64,000 nucleotides of DNA from Dillenia suffruticosa (Eukaryota > Streptophyta > Magnoliopsida > Dilleniales > Dilleniaceae). The translations under genes and the position numbers were made by a program. The notes beneath the pieces are model-generated. The model was not told where the DNA came from, ran no database searches, and saw only the letters and a list, made by a program, of their open reading frames with translations. Shown here one piece after another: positions 37,293 to 49,400 of this stretch. Location: the NCBI GenBank assembly GCA_033439265.1, contig JAVTVX010000024.1, forward strand, positions 62,001 to 126,000, in the 5' to 3' direction. How positions within the stretch are numbered: the first letter of the stretch is position 1; every line of letters begins with the position of its first letter.

Positions 37293-39354
37293 CTTTCCAC
37301 ATCAATATAATGATAGTATTAAGTTCTGTAAAAATAATTAAACCAAAATACAAATAATTGTGATAGCCGCAATTATTTAATTTTATTTCATCGATTCCTT
37401 AGGTTAAATATGAATATTGGTAAAAGACTCATAAATATAAATAATATAATTGTTACTTGTATCATTCATTCATGACAATTACGAATCACTGAAATTCTGA
37501 ATAGTAATAGAAAAATTAATATTAAATTAAATTACCAAATTAACCGATAGCAATATTTTATGTAAATAAATCAAAAATTGACAAATATTTGAATTAAAAA
37601 CGTAAGAAATTAGATGAAACACATGATCTCACAGTAAAAACAATCAAATGAAAATTTTCCTTGAATTAGAAGAAACGAAATTAGCTGCTCATAGTGGTAA
37701 TCATGTGCTTAAGTCAACAAAACACTACTAGAATTTGACTTTCACCAACGAAAAATCACTGACGGATTTTTTTCCATCGGTAATAGCGACGAAATTGTGA
37801 CGGATTACCGACGAAAATTTTACCGACGGATTAGCGATGGATTTTGTATAATTTTTTTATTTTTTTTAAATTTTTAAATTTTAATTTTTTTAAAATTTTT
37901 TATAAATCTATCAACGATGGATAATCGACGGAAATTTTAATGATGAAAATTTTAGTGACGGATTACCGACGGATTTTTTAAATTTTTAAATTTTTTTAAA
38001 TTTTAATTTTTTTTAATTTTTTGTAAACCCATCAGCAACGGATTACCGATAAATTACCGACAAAAATTTTACTGATGGAAAAATTAGCACTGAATTACCG
38101 ACGGAAAAATTACCGACGAATTACCGACAGATTAGCGACGGATTTTTTAAATTTTTTTTAATATTTTTTAATATTTTTTAATATTTTTTAATATTTTTTA
38201 ATTTTTTAATTTTTTAATTTTTTAATTTTTTTTAAAATTTTTTAAATTTTTTTAAATTTTTTTAAATTTTTTAAATTTTTTTGAATTTTTTTGAATTTTA
38301 TTTAATATAATTATTTTTATTTTTATTTTATTTTGTAGAAGGATAATATTATTTTATTTTTTATTATTTTATTTTAAGCTAAAATAAAATTATTTAATTT
38401 TATATAATTTTATAAAATTGTATTATTATTAAAAAATTATAATTTTATATTATTTTATTATTATTAAACATATGAAATATATATAATAAGTAAAAATAAA
38501 AGAAAAAAGGTAATATGAATAGATCACTTTGACAACCTAGTGGTTGGGTCACTTATGAGATCTTCGCAACGCTCGAGTTCAAAGGTGTACAAACGCATTT
38601 CTCAAATATTAAAGATCATAGGTGGCAGGTCAGGCCGTGGGTCCTGGATGGCTCGGGAGCAAAATGTAATTTTTTTTTTACTCCTAAAATCAGCAACGAA
38701 CTCCAGTCTGTCACTGATTTTTTTTTTCTTTTTAGCGACGGATAAATATCCGTTGCTGATATGTAGTGGGGTAAATATCAGCGATGGATTTTGAGACAAA
38801 AAAAATCCGTCACCGATATTCTTCAACGACGGAAAATGGACTTTCAGGGACAGATTTTTCCATCGTTGAAAACCCATTTTCTAGTAGTAAAAGAAAATGT
38901 ACTTGAATGAAAAGGGAAAACTAAAACCTAGAAAGTGAAAAAGAATTGTGCTGCCGCCACCCATACTTGGAGAGATATGTATAAGCCATGAGACTCCCTA
39001 GGTGAATGACAAGTCTTCCCTTGTTGTGATCTAAATTTAAAAAAATTCTCTAATCAAAGGATTAGGATAATCCCCCCAAAATAAGGAAACAATTAATTCA
39101 TTAAAACCAATTTTACTTGAAATAAAATTTCTAATAAATATTTCACTCTTTGATGTCTCTTCCTTTCCTTTTGTAGGCCCAAATTTAATCTTGAACTATT
39201 TAACTCCAAAATGTCTTATTAACCTTTCTTTGATCAAATCTTTCAATTTTGACCCCCTAAAAATAAAAGTCATAAAAATCATCTATTAAAGTACTAACCA
39301 ATCCAAAATCAAACTATTATATCAACAATAAATTTAACATTGTGCATATTATCA
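37293..39354 (-). repeat. 3' LTR of fossil 3, partial, with a CACTA insert
   Basis: 37293-37722 and 38890-39354 match about 44270-45142 in order and orientation. The part corresponding to 43843-44270 is not found. The end (TATTATCA) is followed by AATTTCCTCACAC, which on the - strand is a purine-rich tract. Confidence 0.88.
37723..38889. mobile_element. Non-autonomous CACTA (En/Spm-type) DNA transposon
   Basis: 1,167 bases. The left end is CACTACTAGAATTTGACTTT; the right end read inward is (T)ACTACTAGAAAATGGGTTT, so its outermost base departs from the canonical CACTA. Many subterminal copies of GACGGATTACCGACGG-like and GTCACCGATATT-like motifs in both orientations match the subterminal repeats of CACTA elements. 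The centre is AT-rich (ATTTTTTAAT repeats), with no transposase. AAA flanks both sides, a 3 bp target duplication. The partner LTR of fossil 3 at about 44680-44700 shows the uninterrupted site (AGTCAACAAAAGAAAATGT), which confirms both ends. Confidence 0.93.
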
Positions 39355-39940
39355 AATTTCCTCACACTAAACTGATACTTGTCCTCAAGTATTCACTAGA
39401 TTAATGCTACATAACCATTCTCTTTTTTACTCCTTCTCTCTCACAAATCATTTTCAAAGAATCCCAAATCAGCACATATCGAAAAATTCAAATCAAAACA
39501 ACAATTCAGGGAGCAAGTGATCATAGTATCATAACTTTAAAAGAAAACACAAGTATCTCATCAAACTCAATAATCTCATCAAAATTCAATGTATCAAAAT
39601 CCAATACCCTCACAAAAAATTCACTCGATACACTCGAAATGTTTAAAGAAATTTATTAATAACTTTCAAAATCAAAGCATAACATGTCATTACCATAAGG
39701 TTGCATATTTATCAAATCTCCACCACTAAGTATCTGAATTCAAAACAAAATTCAGGAGTTTTTACAAGAGTTGTAATGTAGGGTTAGGTAAAGGTAGGAT
39801 AAGAGAGTAAATGTGATGTATCATGAATATATTAAAAGAAGTATGTCAAGAAACACAAGACCATTTCCCCTATCAAACATATCACATATCATGAATTACA
39901 AATCCAACCCAAAAGAAAGAAAAAAAAAATACCCCAATCA

Positions 39941-40095
39941 AAACTATCTCATTTCTCGATCAAAACTTTTGAACTTTTTTTTTCAAATTCCCCAATCTCA
40001 ATTCCTAGGAATTTTTTTTCATTTTTTTCATTTTTTTCATTTTTTTTCATTTTTTTCATTTTTTTTCTTTTTTCATTTTTTTTTATTTTTTTTAA
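39941..40095. repeat. T-rich simple repeat (CATTTTTTT)n
   Basis: Runs of T interrupted by CA roughly every 8-10 bases, inside the non-coding part of fossil 3. Open frames here (for example 39813-40109) reflect low complexity, not a gene. Confidence 0.8.
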
Positions 40096-41283
40096 AACAA
40101 TCTCAATGATGAATGAAGATATAGCGCATACATAAATCACATCAATCGTATGATTGAATATCTAAAAGCAATCCCACAATAAAGTTACCCATTTTCTTTT
40201 ACAAATAACCACTCAATCATGCTCTAATCACATGGTTTCTGATATAAGGACCAAAAAAAAGGTTAAGCGTAAAAAGAAAGCTATGTGTTTATTAATAAGA
40301 TTATAACAAAAGAGAGTGCGTATAAGCTCAAATGGGTTCAGGAAGGAAAATATTATGTATGGAAATGTCTTTTTTTCGAGAGCTAAAAGGGGTAAACCTA
40401 AGTGCCCCTATCATATTAATACATGAACTCATGGATGTGGTTTCAAAAAATATAGTAAAATAAATTCTAAAATAAATATACTATAATTGATAAACACTTA
40501 TCAAAGAAAATTTAGAGCAAAGATGATGATATGCTCTTAAAGCTCAAAATCTCACAAAAGTGTTTGATTTGTATCAAATTTATTACATCTTTATTTGATT
40601 CAATCATCATGATCAATGGAGCACTCAAAGCAATTTTATCAAAAAAACAACTAATCACGCTTGTCTTTTTCATGTATTTCAACTCAAATCAACAATGCAT
40701 ATTAACTTAAAATTATTATCAGACAAAAATCAAAAGAGTACGGAGTTTCGCAAAAAATAGAAGAAATGACATTGGCATGAAAATCCTCCCCCATAACTAA
40801 ATACTACACTGTCTTCAATGTATACAAAATGTAAGAAAGGAGAAAAGAAACTAGCATGCAACTTAAAAAAAACTAGCACAACTTCATACTAACAGCAACA
40901 CTCATAAAATCACCCAAATGCAATATATGAAAATAGGACAATGAAAAAAAAAAGAGAGAAAAGAGAGAAAACTCCCCTGGGGTGATGATGTTTGCTGGTC
41001 TGAAGCTGATGGACTTTGCTGTTATGAAGGAGCCGCAAGGGTGGGTGGAGACGATTACATGGAAGAAGTCGCGGATGGAGAAGGTTGATCTTCAGATGAA
41101 AGTGAAATTGGGTTTCCATAGGGGGTCGTAACTCTTGTTTGTCGAATTGGAACTTTGGGTGGTAATGAAACAAGTTAGGGTTTTGTAGACCAAGGATTTG
41201 TGCGGAGATGGAGAAAATTAGGTTAAGGATTTCTTTGTGGAGATGAATGGGTTTGAAAATTTTAGGGTTTTCAATTTTTTTTT

Positions 41284-41475
41284 AAGCCAAAAACCGCATG
41301 AGCAAGCCTTAAGCGAAAGACTACTTCTGCCCAATTTTGAATTCCACTTCTGAAAACCGCATGATCACACTTTAAATGAAAGATTGCTTCTGCCCAATTT
41401 TGAAAGTTACTACTGAATATCACGTGATCACGCCCTAAGGAAAGAACTGCTTCTGCCCAATTTTGCAAGTTATCC
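41284..41475. repeat. Three ~63 bp tandem repeats in fossil 3
   Basis: Three units share CTTCTGCCCAATTTTG and a version of CCGCATGATCACAC. The unit is a multiple of three and stays open on the - strand (repeated motif QNWAEAVF). It sits between the protease region and the 3' LTR, the same relative position as the array in fossil 2. Confidence 0.8.
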
Positions 41476-41799
41476 TCTGTCCATTTCTTGACTTGAATAA
41501 TTGCATCCCTTAAAATTTTTATCATGGACACTTGCAAATTAAAAGAAGAAACTAATGACACTAATCAAATATGCTTAATTAATTAAGAAATCAAATAACA
41601 AACTAATCAAACTCAAGAAAAAATTATTGAGTTGCCTCCTAACAAGCACAATTGTTTGACGCCTTTATGCTCGAAGTTCTCCACTTGTTTCTCTTCAAGG
41701 AGGTTTCAATTTTACTTTGGAAGGCTCATATAACTTTCCCTTCGTATCTAATTGTGCATTCAATTCAAAATCAATATCACATTTTTCTTCACAAATTTT

Positions 41800-43756
41800 C
41801 TACACAATTAAATCAAGAAAATCAACAGAACAAATTGATTGATACTCATTTAGGTACTTCATAGGATCAAAAATAATAAATTTAACAATCTTGTCGTCGA
41901 ACTCGACGGAGAGAGTATCATCATCCACATCTATTTTAATCTTTACTGTCTTCATGAATGATCGTCCTAATAAAAGTGGAGTTGAATCTATGATAGTGTC
42001 TCCTTTCATTTTTAAGATGTAAAAATCAATTGAAAAAATTAATTCATTAACCCATACTAAAATATCTTCAACAATCCCCTCTAAATAAGTATAAAAGTGA
42101 TAAGCTAATTGAATAAAAACCTCAGTTTATTTTAAGGGACCCAATTTCAGAGCACTATAAATTGAATAAGACATAATACTAATAGATGCTCCTAAATCTA
42201 GCATGGCATGCTCCATTTTTTTCTTACCAATAATACAAGGTAGAGTGAACATACCTGGATCCGCATATTTTTTGGGTAGAGTTATCTTGATGATATCAGA
42301 CATATTCTCACCCATCTCATCACCTCTTGTCTTCCCTACTTCCTTCTCATGTTCTTCCATCTTGGATTCCTCAAATCTATAAGGAAAAGGTGGCACAATT
42401 ATACTATAAGCATTAGGCAAAGAAGAGTTGGATGTTACCTTGATTGAATTTTCATGCTTGCGTTCATCTTCTCTGTCCATATCTTTCCCTTCATCCACCT
42501 TCTTAGATGGAGTGAAGCTGAAATGAAATTCCTTCTCACCTCTCAATGTTATTGCGCTAACGTTCTCTTTGAAATTTACCACCGTTTGTGAGAACAATTT
42601 TTCAAAATTTTGTATCTCCAACCTGTTAACTGAAGTCACTAGTTGGGAAATCTGGTACTCCAAATTCTGTATACTCGCTTTCGTTTCCTATTGAAATTAT
42701 TGAGTATTAGTTGCGAGAGCTTTTATATCTTCTAAAGATATACCTAAATTAGAAGATTATATAGGAGCTAGTGGTGGTTTGTTAAAAAATTAGAGTGAAT
42801 ATTTTGTCTGTCCTCCTTCGTTTCCAAAGTTCAAGTTTGGATGATCTCTCCATCCAGGATTATAATAGTTGGAGAAAGGATCATATGTATGTTGAGGTTG
42901 ACTAAATATCCTCCTACGATATTTACTTGTTGAATGGAATCTTCTTATAAAAATGGACACATATCCGTAGGATGCCTTGAAATTGAGCATATGCCTCAAA
43001 TCTTAGTTGCCTGCATTTATCCTACCGCCAACTAACGAACCAAAGCAATCAGTTGAGAAATTTGTTTTTTAAGATTTGAGTGATTTACCTCATTGACACA
43101 TTTCTTAGTTCAATCCACTCTCATCCCAAATTGTTGAGAATTTTCTATCATGTTTGAGATTAACTGTCTAGCTTCTTCAGGGGTTTTATTGACTAAGACT
43201 CCTCTACTGACTGCATCTACCATACTCCTATCCATAGGTAAAAGTCCTTCATAAAAATATTGTATCAAGAGCTAATCCGATATTTGATAATGTGGGCAAC
43301 TAGCACAGAGTTCCTTGAACCTTTCAAAATATTCATATAGTGTCTCTCCGCCAATCTGTCTGATCTTACATATTTCATTTCTAATGTTGGTAGCCCTAGA
43401 TGCAGAAAAAAAATTTTCTAAAAATAATCTCTGCATTCTATTCCATGTATTTATTGACCGGAAGGTAAGTAATACAACCAATTATTCACCTTATCTTTTA
43501 GGGAAAAGGGAAAGGCTCTCAATTTGATTTGTTTCTCGGTCACACCTTGAGGTTTCATACTCAAACAAACAACGTGAAATTTCTTCAAGTGTTTATGTAG
43601 ATTATCACATGGAAGACCACAAAAAATAGGAAGTAAATAAATCAAGCCAAATTTAAGTTCGAATGCTACCTCAAGAGATAGGTATTTGATACACAAGGAT
43701 TGTTGATTCACAATTGGTGCAACTAACTCTTTCAGAATCTTTTGACAATCTGTCAT
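41800..43756 (-). pseudogene. gag and protease parts of fossil 3
   Basis: Gag core motif RLFLENFFSASRATNIRNEI, then YEYFERFKELCASCPHYQIS (about 43272-43481); protease with MLDLGASISIMSYSIY (about 42140-42190) and LLGRSFMKTVKIKID (about 41960). Gag forms the particle; the protease would cleave it. Broken in several places. Confidence 0.85.
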
Positions 43757-43820
43757 TTTTTCTTACTAGTAAAAAATTAGTAAACAAGTGAAAAGTACAA
43801 ACTAAAAAATTAATATAGTT

Positions 43821-43842
43821 TCCCGACAACAACACTAAAATT
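43821..43842 (-). promoter_or_regulatory. Primer-binding-site-like sequence of fossil 3
   Basis: On the - strand, adjoining the 5' LTR, it reads AATTTTAGTGTTGTTGTCGG, a decayed form of the TTGGCGCCGTTGCCGGGG type found in Athila-like and Tat-like elements. It fixes the direction and the LTR boundary. Confidence 0.7.
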
Positions 43843-45142
43843 TGGACGGGTTTGTCGAAACCCTCAAGTTAATACTGATTCCTCCAATGCAAACAAACTT
43901 GTAGCAATAGTAGCGTCGAGTCGAATTTCACAGGAATTAAATTAACTTAACTTCTTAGTTATTGTCAAAATAAAATGAGGAGATTTATCAAATAAATTCC
44001 TAAATCAAAAATTAATAACCTAAAATTTAGAGACAAATCAATTACGCAAAAATACTAAAAATTATAAAAGAAATTCAATCCACCAAACTATGATCCAAGA
44101 GTTCACTCATTTGATTATTTCACTAATCATGGGTTAAAAAAATTATTTTTGTAATCATGCATTTAACCTTAGATTTATCAGAATAGTCGTAATAAATCTT
44201 ATGTTTTCCTAAATTAATTGACGAAACCAGCATCCAATCAAAATTTATCATTAATTGGCTGCGCACAATAGCGTTCGATATCAATATAATGATAACATTA
44301 ACAGTTAAATTAAAATACAAATAATTGATATAGTTGCAATTATTTAATTTTATTCTATCGATTTCTTAGGTTAAACATAAATATTGGTAAAAAAATCCAT
44401 AAATATAAATAATATAATTGTTATTTGTATCATTTATTCATGACAATTACATATCACTGAAATCTCAAATAGCAATAGAAAAATTAATATTGAATCAAAT
44501 TATCAGATTATTCAATACCAAATTTTCATTTAAATAAATCACGAATCAACAAACACTTGAATTAAAAATGTAAGAAATTAAATGAAACACATAATTTCAC
44601 AGTGAAAACAATCAAATGAAAATTTCTTTTGAATCAAAAGAAAAGAAATTAGTCACTCATGGTAGTAATCATATTCTTGAGTCAACAAAAGAAAATGTAC
44701 TTGAATGAAAAACGAAAACTAAAACCTAGAAACGGAAAAAGAATTGTGCTGCACCACCATTACTTGGAGAGATATATATAGGCCGTGAGACTCCCGAGGT
44801 GAATGAGGAGTATTCCCTCATGATCTAGATCTAAAAAAATTCTTCAATCAAAAAATTAATATAATCCCTCCAAAATAGGGAAATAATTAACTCCTTAAAA
44901 CCAATTTTACTTGAAGTAAAATTTCTAATAAATCTTCCACTCTTTGATGTCTCTTCCTGTCCTTTTATAGGCCCTAATTTAATCTTGAACCATTTATCTC
45001 CAAAATACCTATTTTGATCCAATTTTTTAATTTTGATACCCTAAAAATAATAAAATGTCATAAAAATCATCTATCAAAGTATTAACCGATCCAAAATCAA
45101 ACTATTATATTAATAATAAATTTAAAATTTTGTACATTATCA
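43843..45142 (-). repeat. 5' LTR of fossil 3
   Basis: About 1,300 bases, TGGACGGG... to ...ATTATCA on the + strand. It is the undisturbed partner used to recognise the CACTA insertion in the 3' LTR. Confidence 0.88.
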
Positions 45143-46412
45143 TACATCGGAGCAAATATGGAGACCAAAGTACCCCTCAAAAAATAGGTAAATAAATTAA
45201 GAACCCTTTCAAAGGAGAGAGAGAGGTCTCTCTCACCCCCCCCCCCCCCCACCTTCCCAAATGAATATGGACTGAGGACGAGGACTCTAATGATTTCCAT
45301 TCATTTTACCTCTTCACCGCCCCCATGCTTCAGCAGAAGTTGGCTACCAACTATTTGAATGAAGTGTGCCGCATGTGCTCGATAATTGAAAATTGTCGTT
45401 GATACCAAAAGTTGAAAATAATAATAGGCAAACTGACAATCTTAATTTTCTTCTCCTTAAATACTTACCTGAAATCGAGAACAAATCTGTATTTCATACG
45501 TTTGGCCAAAGTGATTTTTTTTTTTAATTTATCGATATTCGAAATCATACTCAATTAATCCATTTTGAGTGTTTGTAAAAACTTTAATTAGAAAATGACT
45601 CTCTATTTCACTCTCAATTTTCAAAATCAAAATTTGATTAAAAGAGTTAACATTCAATTTCAATAAACCTACTAACGTTGGTCAGCCAAAGTGAAATTAA
45701 TCAAACACATTCTGCACCATGCGCAAAATTAAAACCCCCTCTCTCAACCCCAACCCCTTCAGTGGTTCGAATCCGCTCATCTTCAACTCATGAACCTAGC
45801 CGATAGAGCAGTGAAATGCATAAAGATCAGAAAGAACACCAACAACGAAAGCATTCTACTAGGCCAAGATGAGAACATAAAATTAATCTTTGTTCATATA
45901 TTGGCACTTTTTATACAAAATGAGCCATTTCAAATAGGTTCATTGCTTAGGCCTAGAATACAAATAGTCCAGCGGGGCTACATGAGCACCAAAAAGCTAA
46001 TCAAGGGCTCTTCTTTCCATCGGAACAATAGGACTATTATACCCGTTACTAAACTTGTTGAAAAGATGAAATATAACCCATACCCAATGGTCCAACTAGG
46101 AATATGACGAGGCAACAAGTACCACAGCAGACGTGACATGCGGAATATCAAAAAAAAACCCGAGGGACACCACCACAAATCTTGGTCTCTCCTCTACAAC
46201 CGACCCGAAAATCCACACGTTCGCATCACCAAAGCGATCTGTCAATATCAATTCCATATCTAACCCCAATTGTGATTCAATTCCATATAAGTATGTTCAT
46301 ACAAACCATCCACAGAAACTTTTTAACATTTTGGCAAAGGAGTCAAACCCTGCCACATTTATTGAGGCAACAAAGCACCAACAAGATAATAAAATACTAA
46401 CAGATAAGGCTC
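45143..46412. other. Spacer between fossil 3 and TRA2
   Basis: No gene recognised. Frames at 45790-46107 and 46133-46423 (+) lie opposite the presumed 3' UTR of TRA2 and have no known domain. A run of C occurs at about 45234-45250. Confidence 0.5.
46358..46363 (-). terminator. Likely polyadenylation signal of TRA2
   Basis: AATAAA on the - strand, about 50 bases after the TRA2 stop codon. It is a canonical signal at a normal, slightly short distance. Confidence 0.5.
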
Positions 46413-49400
46413 TTACAGGCTAACCAACTTCAACGAATTGGCTTTCTCTTGAAGGCTATCAAGCAGGCTGTAGAAACTCTTCTTGAAAGACTCTACTCCT
46501 TCCAGCTCAAGCTGAGAACCGACATAACCCCAGTCAATCCCCAACTTCTCAAGTGCACTATAAATGCCTTCGGCTTCAGATGTGTTGGCATCGATGGTCC
46601 TTGAAACAGCGCCATGGTCAATAAAGGCTTGGAGTGCTTGGTCAGGCATGGTGGAAACCTTAAAAAATTAAAAAATAAAAAATAAGTTGTAGGTTGTGTA
46701 TTTTCTTTAAAAACAAAAAAGTAAAAACCATCAAATATCTTCTCTCTCCTTTGTATCATCATCAAAGTAGCACGACTTACTGTGTCAGGTCCAATCAGAG
46801 GAGCAACATACAAAGTGTCAGGATAGGCTGGATTCTTGACGCTGGTTGAAGCCCATAGCAGTCTCTGCTTCTTGGCCCCTTTCTTTACCAAAGCCTCCCA
46901 TCTTGGGCCAGAGAATTTTTTCTGATAGAGTTTATACGCCAGGGCTGCCTGAGCCACCGCAGCCTACAAAAATTGCACACACCTCTTAAGTTAATTTCTA
47001 GCCTTTCCATTCTCCAAATCCGCCAAACAGAGACACGTTTACATACCTTTCCACGAAGATCAAGAGCTTCAGAGGTTCCTATCTTCTCAAGCATCTTGTC
47101 CACAATGGTGTCAACCCTGCTAACAAAGAAGGAAGCAACACTGGTAACTCTGGAGAGGTCACCTAGTCCAGAAGCCTCAAGTCCATCCAAATAGGCATCA
47201 ATGACAGATTCATATCGAGCAAGAGAGAATATGAGCTGCACCAAAAGAACAACCTTGATCAGTAAGAATGCACGAGAGTAGGATTCAGGTATACGTAGAA
47301 TACTAGTTTAATCCAATTTATTAATTTTAAATATTGAAACTGCTCTTTTGATCCACAAAACAGGCAAATCACAGGATTTGATAAGATTAATATCAGCACC
47401 ACTTGCTTGAGTGCAACAACAGTACGAAGCACAATTGAAGAAAGTTCACCTAACATAAAAACCAATGCCACAGGTGTTGAAGTTCTCATGGATATCCTGA
47501 CTAATCAAAGTTCAGTCGCCCAAGAGACAGCTTCTTGTCACAGACAGTTCTTTCGGAATGAAGCATGAATCTTTTAGTGACTATTGTTGCTCTTCAATTT
47601 TCCAGATGATAAAAAGCAAGTGCATAACAAATTATTTTTACCTCCAGGATGAGACCTATTTCTAGCATATGACTACATGTAGTGGATGCCAAATGCTGCA
47701 GATTCTAGTTTATGAGCTTCCACCGCTAGATAATAAAATTCGTTGGATTAAGCTGCTGCTTGGTACAATTGAAAGATCTCAAAATTAAAAGCTTATCTTG
47801 AAGGACGCTACAATGTACAAGAAAGACTACCAATACAATCCCGCCTGGGACTTGCCAAAAAGTGAGGACTAACTAGGGTTTCAAATTTTATACATAGCAA
47901 AATTGAGGTTGTAACATATTTTCTCGTAAAAGTCAGTTGCCAGCATAAACTTATCCAAGATAAACCACTAAACTTAAATTAGTAAAGAAAAACTGAAAAC
48001 ATGCAACCGAAGCCAAATCAAAGGCCATCATTTTAACCAATGTTGTGAACTACCCAAGGACTTCTGAACTTACTGTCACGTTGACACTTATACCAACCGA
48101 AATGACTTTCTTGATTGAAGGGATGCATGGAGCAGTAGCAGGAATTTTGATGTAAACATTAGGACGGTCAACCAGTGTATGTAGCCATTTTGCAGCCTCA
48201 ACAGTTCCTTCCATGTCATCAGCAAGTCTGGGAGAAACTTCAACAGAAACATAACCATCACCACCATCTGTTTGGTCATAAATTGGCTCAAAAAGTTTGC
48301 ACGCATCTTGAATGTCCTTCACCACAAGTTGCCAGTACACACTCTCGATATCTTTTCCTGCTTGTACAAGTTCCCTGCACAATCAGACAGTCTAAACTCA
48401 AACAGTTGAAAAATTAAAGAAAGGAATGATATCTTATATGACTAAGGAGTTTGAATGAAACTCCATGATATCTTACATGACTAATGAAATTTGCACGAAA
48501 CCACCTTTGTTGAAATTTTGTCTGGTTAGTGCATACAAGAAGTCATACGCATAACCCCCACTGCCCCACCCCACCCCACCCCCTCGTCTAAAGATTTGAT
48601 TGCATTGTTCAACTGATACAGAGATAGTTTGTATTAAGTCAAATGTGCTGTATTTCCTTATTTAATCTATAGAAGTTGAAAACCTGACATTTTGTGGTTC
48701 AACAAAAGACTCGTGGGGGGGGGGATTTGATTGCATTGTTCAACTGATACAGAGATAGTTTGTATTAAGCCAAATGTGCTGTGTTTCCTTATTTAATCTA
48801 TAGAAGTTGAAAACCTGACATTTTGTGGTTCAACAAAAGACTCCCCGGGGGGGGGGAGTAAGATATGTAAAGCGGGAAGTCATCTTACTATCTTCTCCGG
48901 TCCTTAACTACGGATACGGACATACCGTGTGACTCATAAGATTGGACCTTCATTTAATCAGCAAGAATATATGACTCCACACTAACTTTGGCAGCGTTAA
49001 GGTTTCACAACAAGACAATGCTAAGATCAATCAGTAACATCATCGAAAGTTGAAGTGTTTCAGAGCACCTGAATTGTTCATTGTAAGCATTTGACGAAGA
49101 TATTGCTTTCTGGAAAATCTGCGCGAGTGGAGATGGGATAATACCAGAACTATGAGTCAAGCTTGAGTATAGTAACAAAAAAAAAATAATAATAATAAAA
49201 AAAAGAATAGGACATTAGAAAGAGAAATACGATAACTAATTAACTAGGCACGCACGTCAGGGAAAAAAATGGGAGACGACTAGAAAGTGTTTTTTTTTTT
49301 TGGGGGGGGGGGGAAGAGAGAGAGTACCGCAGGGTTGCTGGTAACACCTCTAATACCACTATCGATGAGAGGGAGGAGATCAGTGACGGGGCGGCAAAGG

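Larger units (their letters stand above)
37293..45142 (-). mobile_element. Fossil 3: gag-protease-only Ty3/gypsy derivative (TR-GAG-like), broken
   Basis: Read on the - strand: 5' LTR 43843-45142 (1,300 bases), PBS 43821-43842, gag about 42700-43756, aspartic protease about 41800-42300, a short tandem array 41284-41475, then non-coding sequence to the 3' LTR, which ends at 39354. No RT, RNase H or integrase is visible anywhere between the LTRs, so this is a non-autonomous type that would rely on proteins of a relative. The 3' LTR is only partly present (from about 37293) and holds a CACTA element. Gag and protease are broken in several places. The PR motif LLGRSFMKTVKIKIDV and the PBS type place it near Athila-like or Tat-like Ty3 elements. 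Confidence 0.82.

Noticed and set aside
38602-38877. 91-codon - strand frame
   Set aside because: It lies in the right subterminal repeats of the CACTA element; no transposase similarity.
45790-46423. Two + strand frames of 105 and 96 codons after TRA2
   Set aside because: They lie opposite the TRA2 3' UTR, match no domain I know, and have no splice or promoter support.
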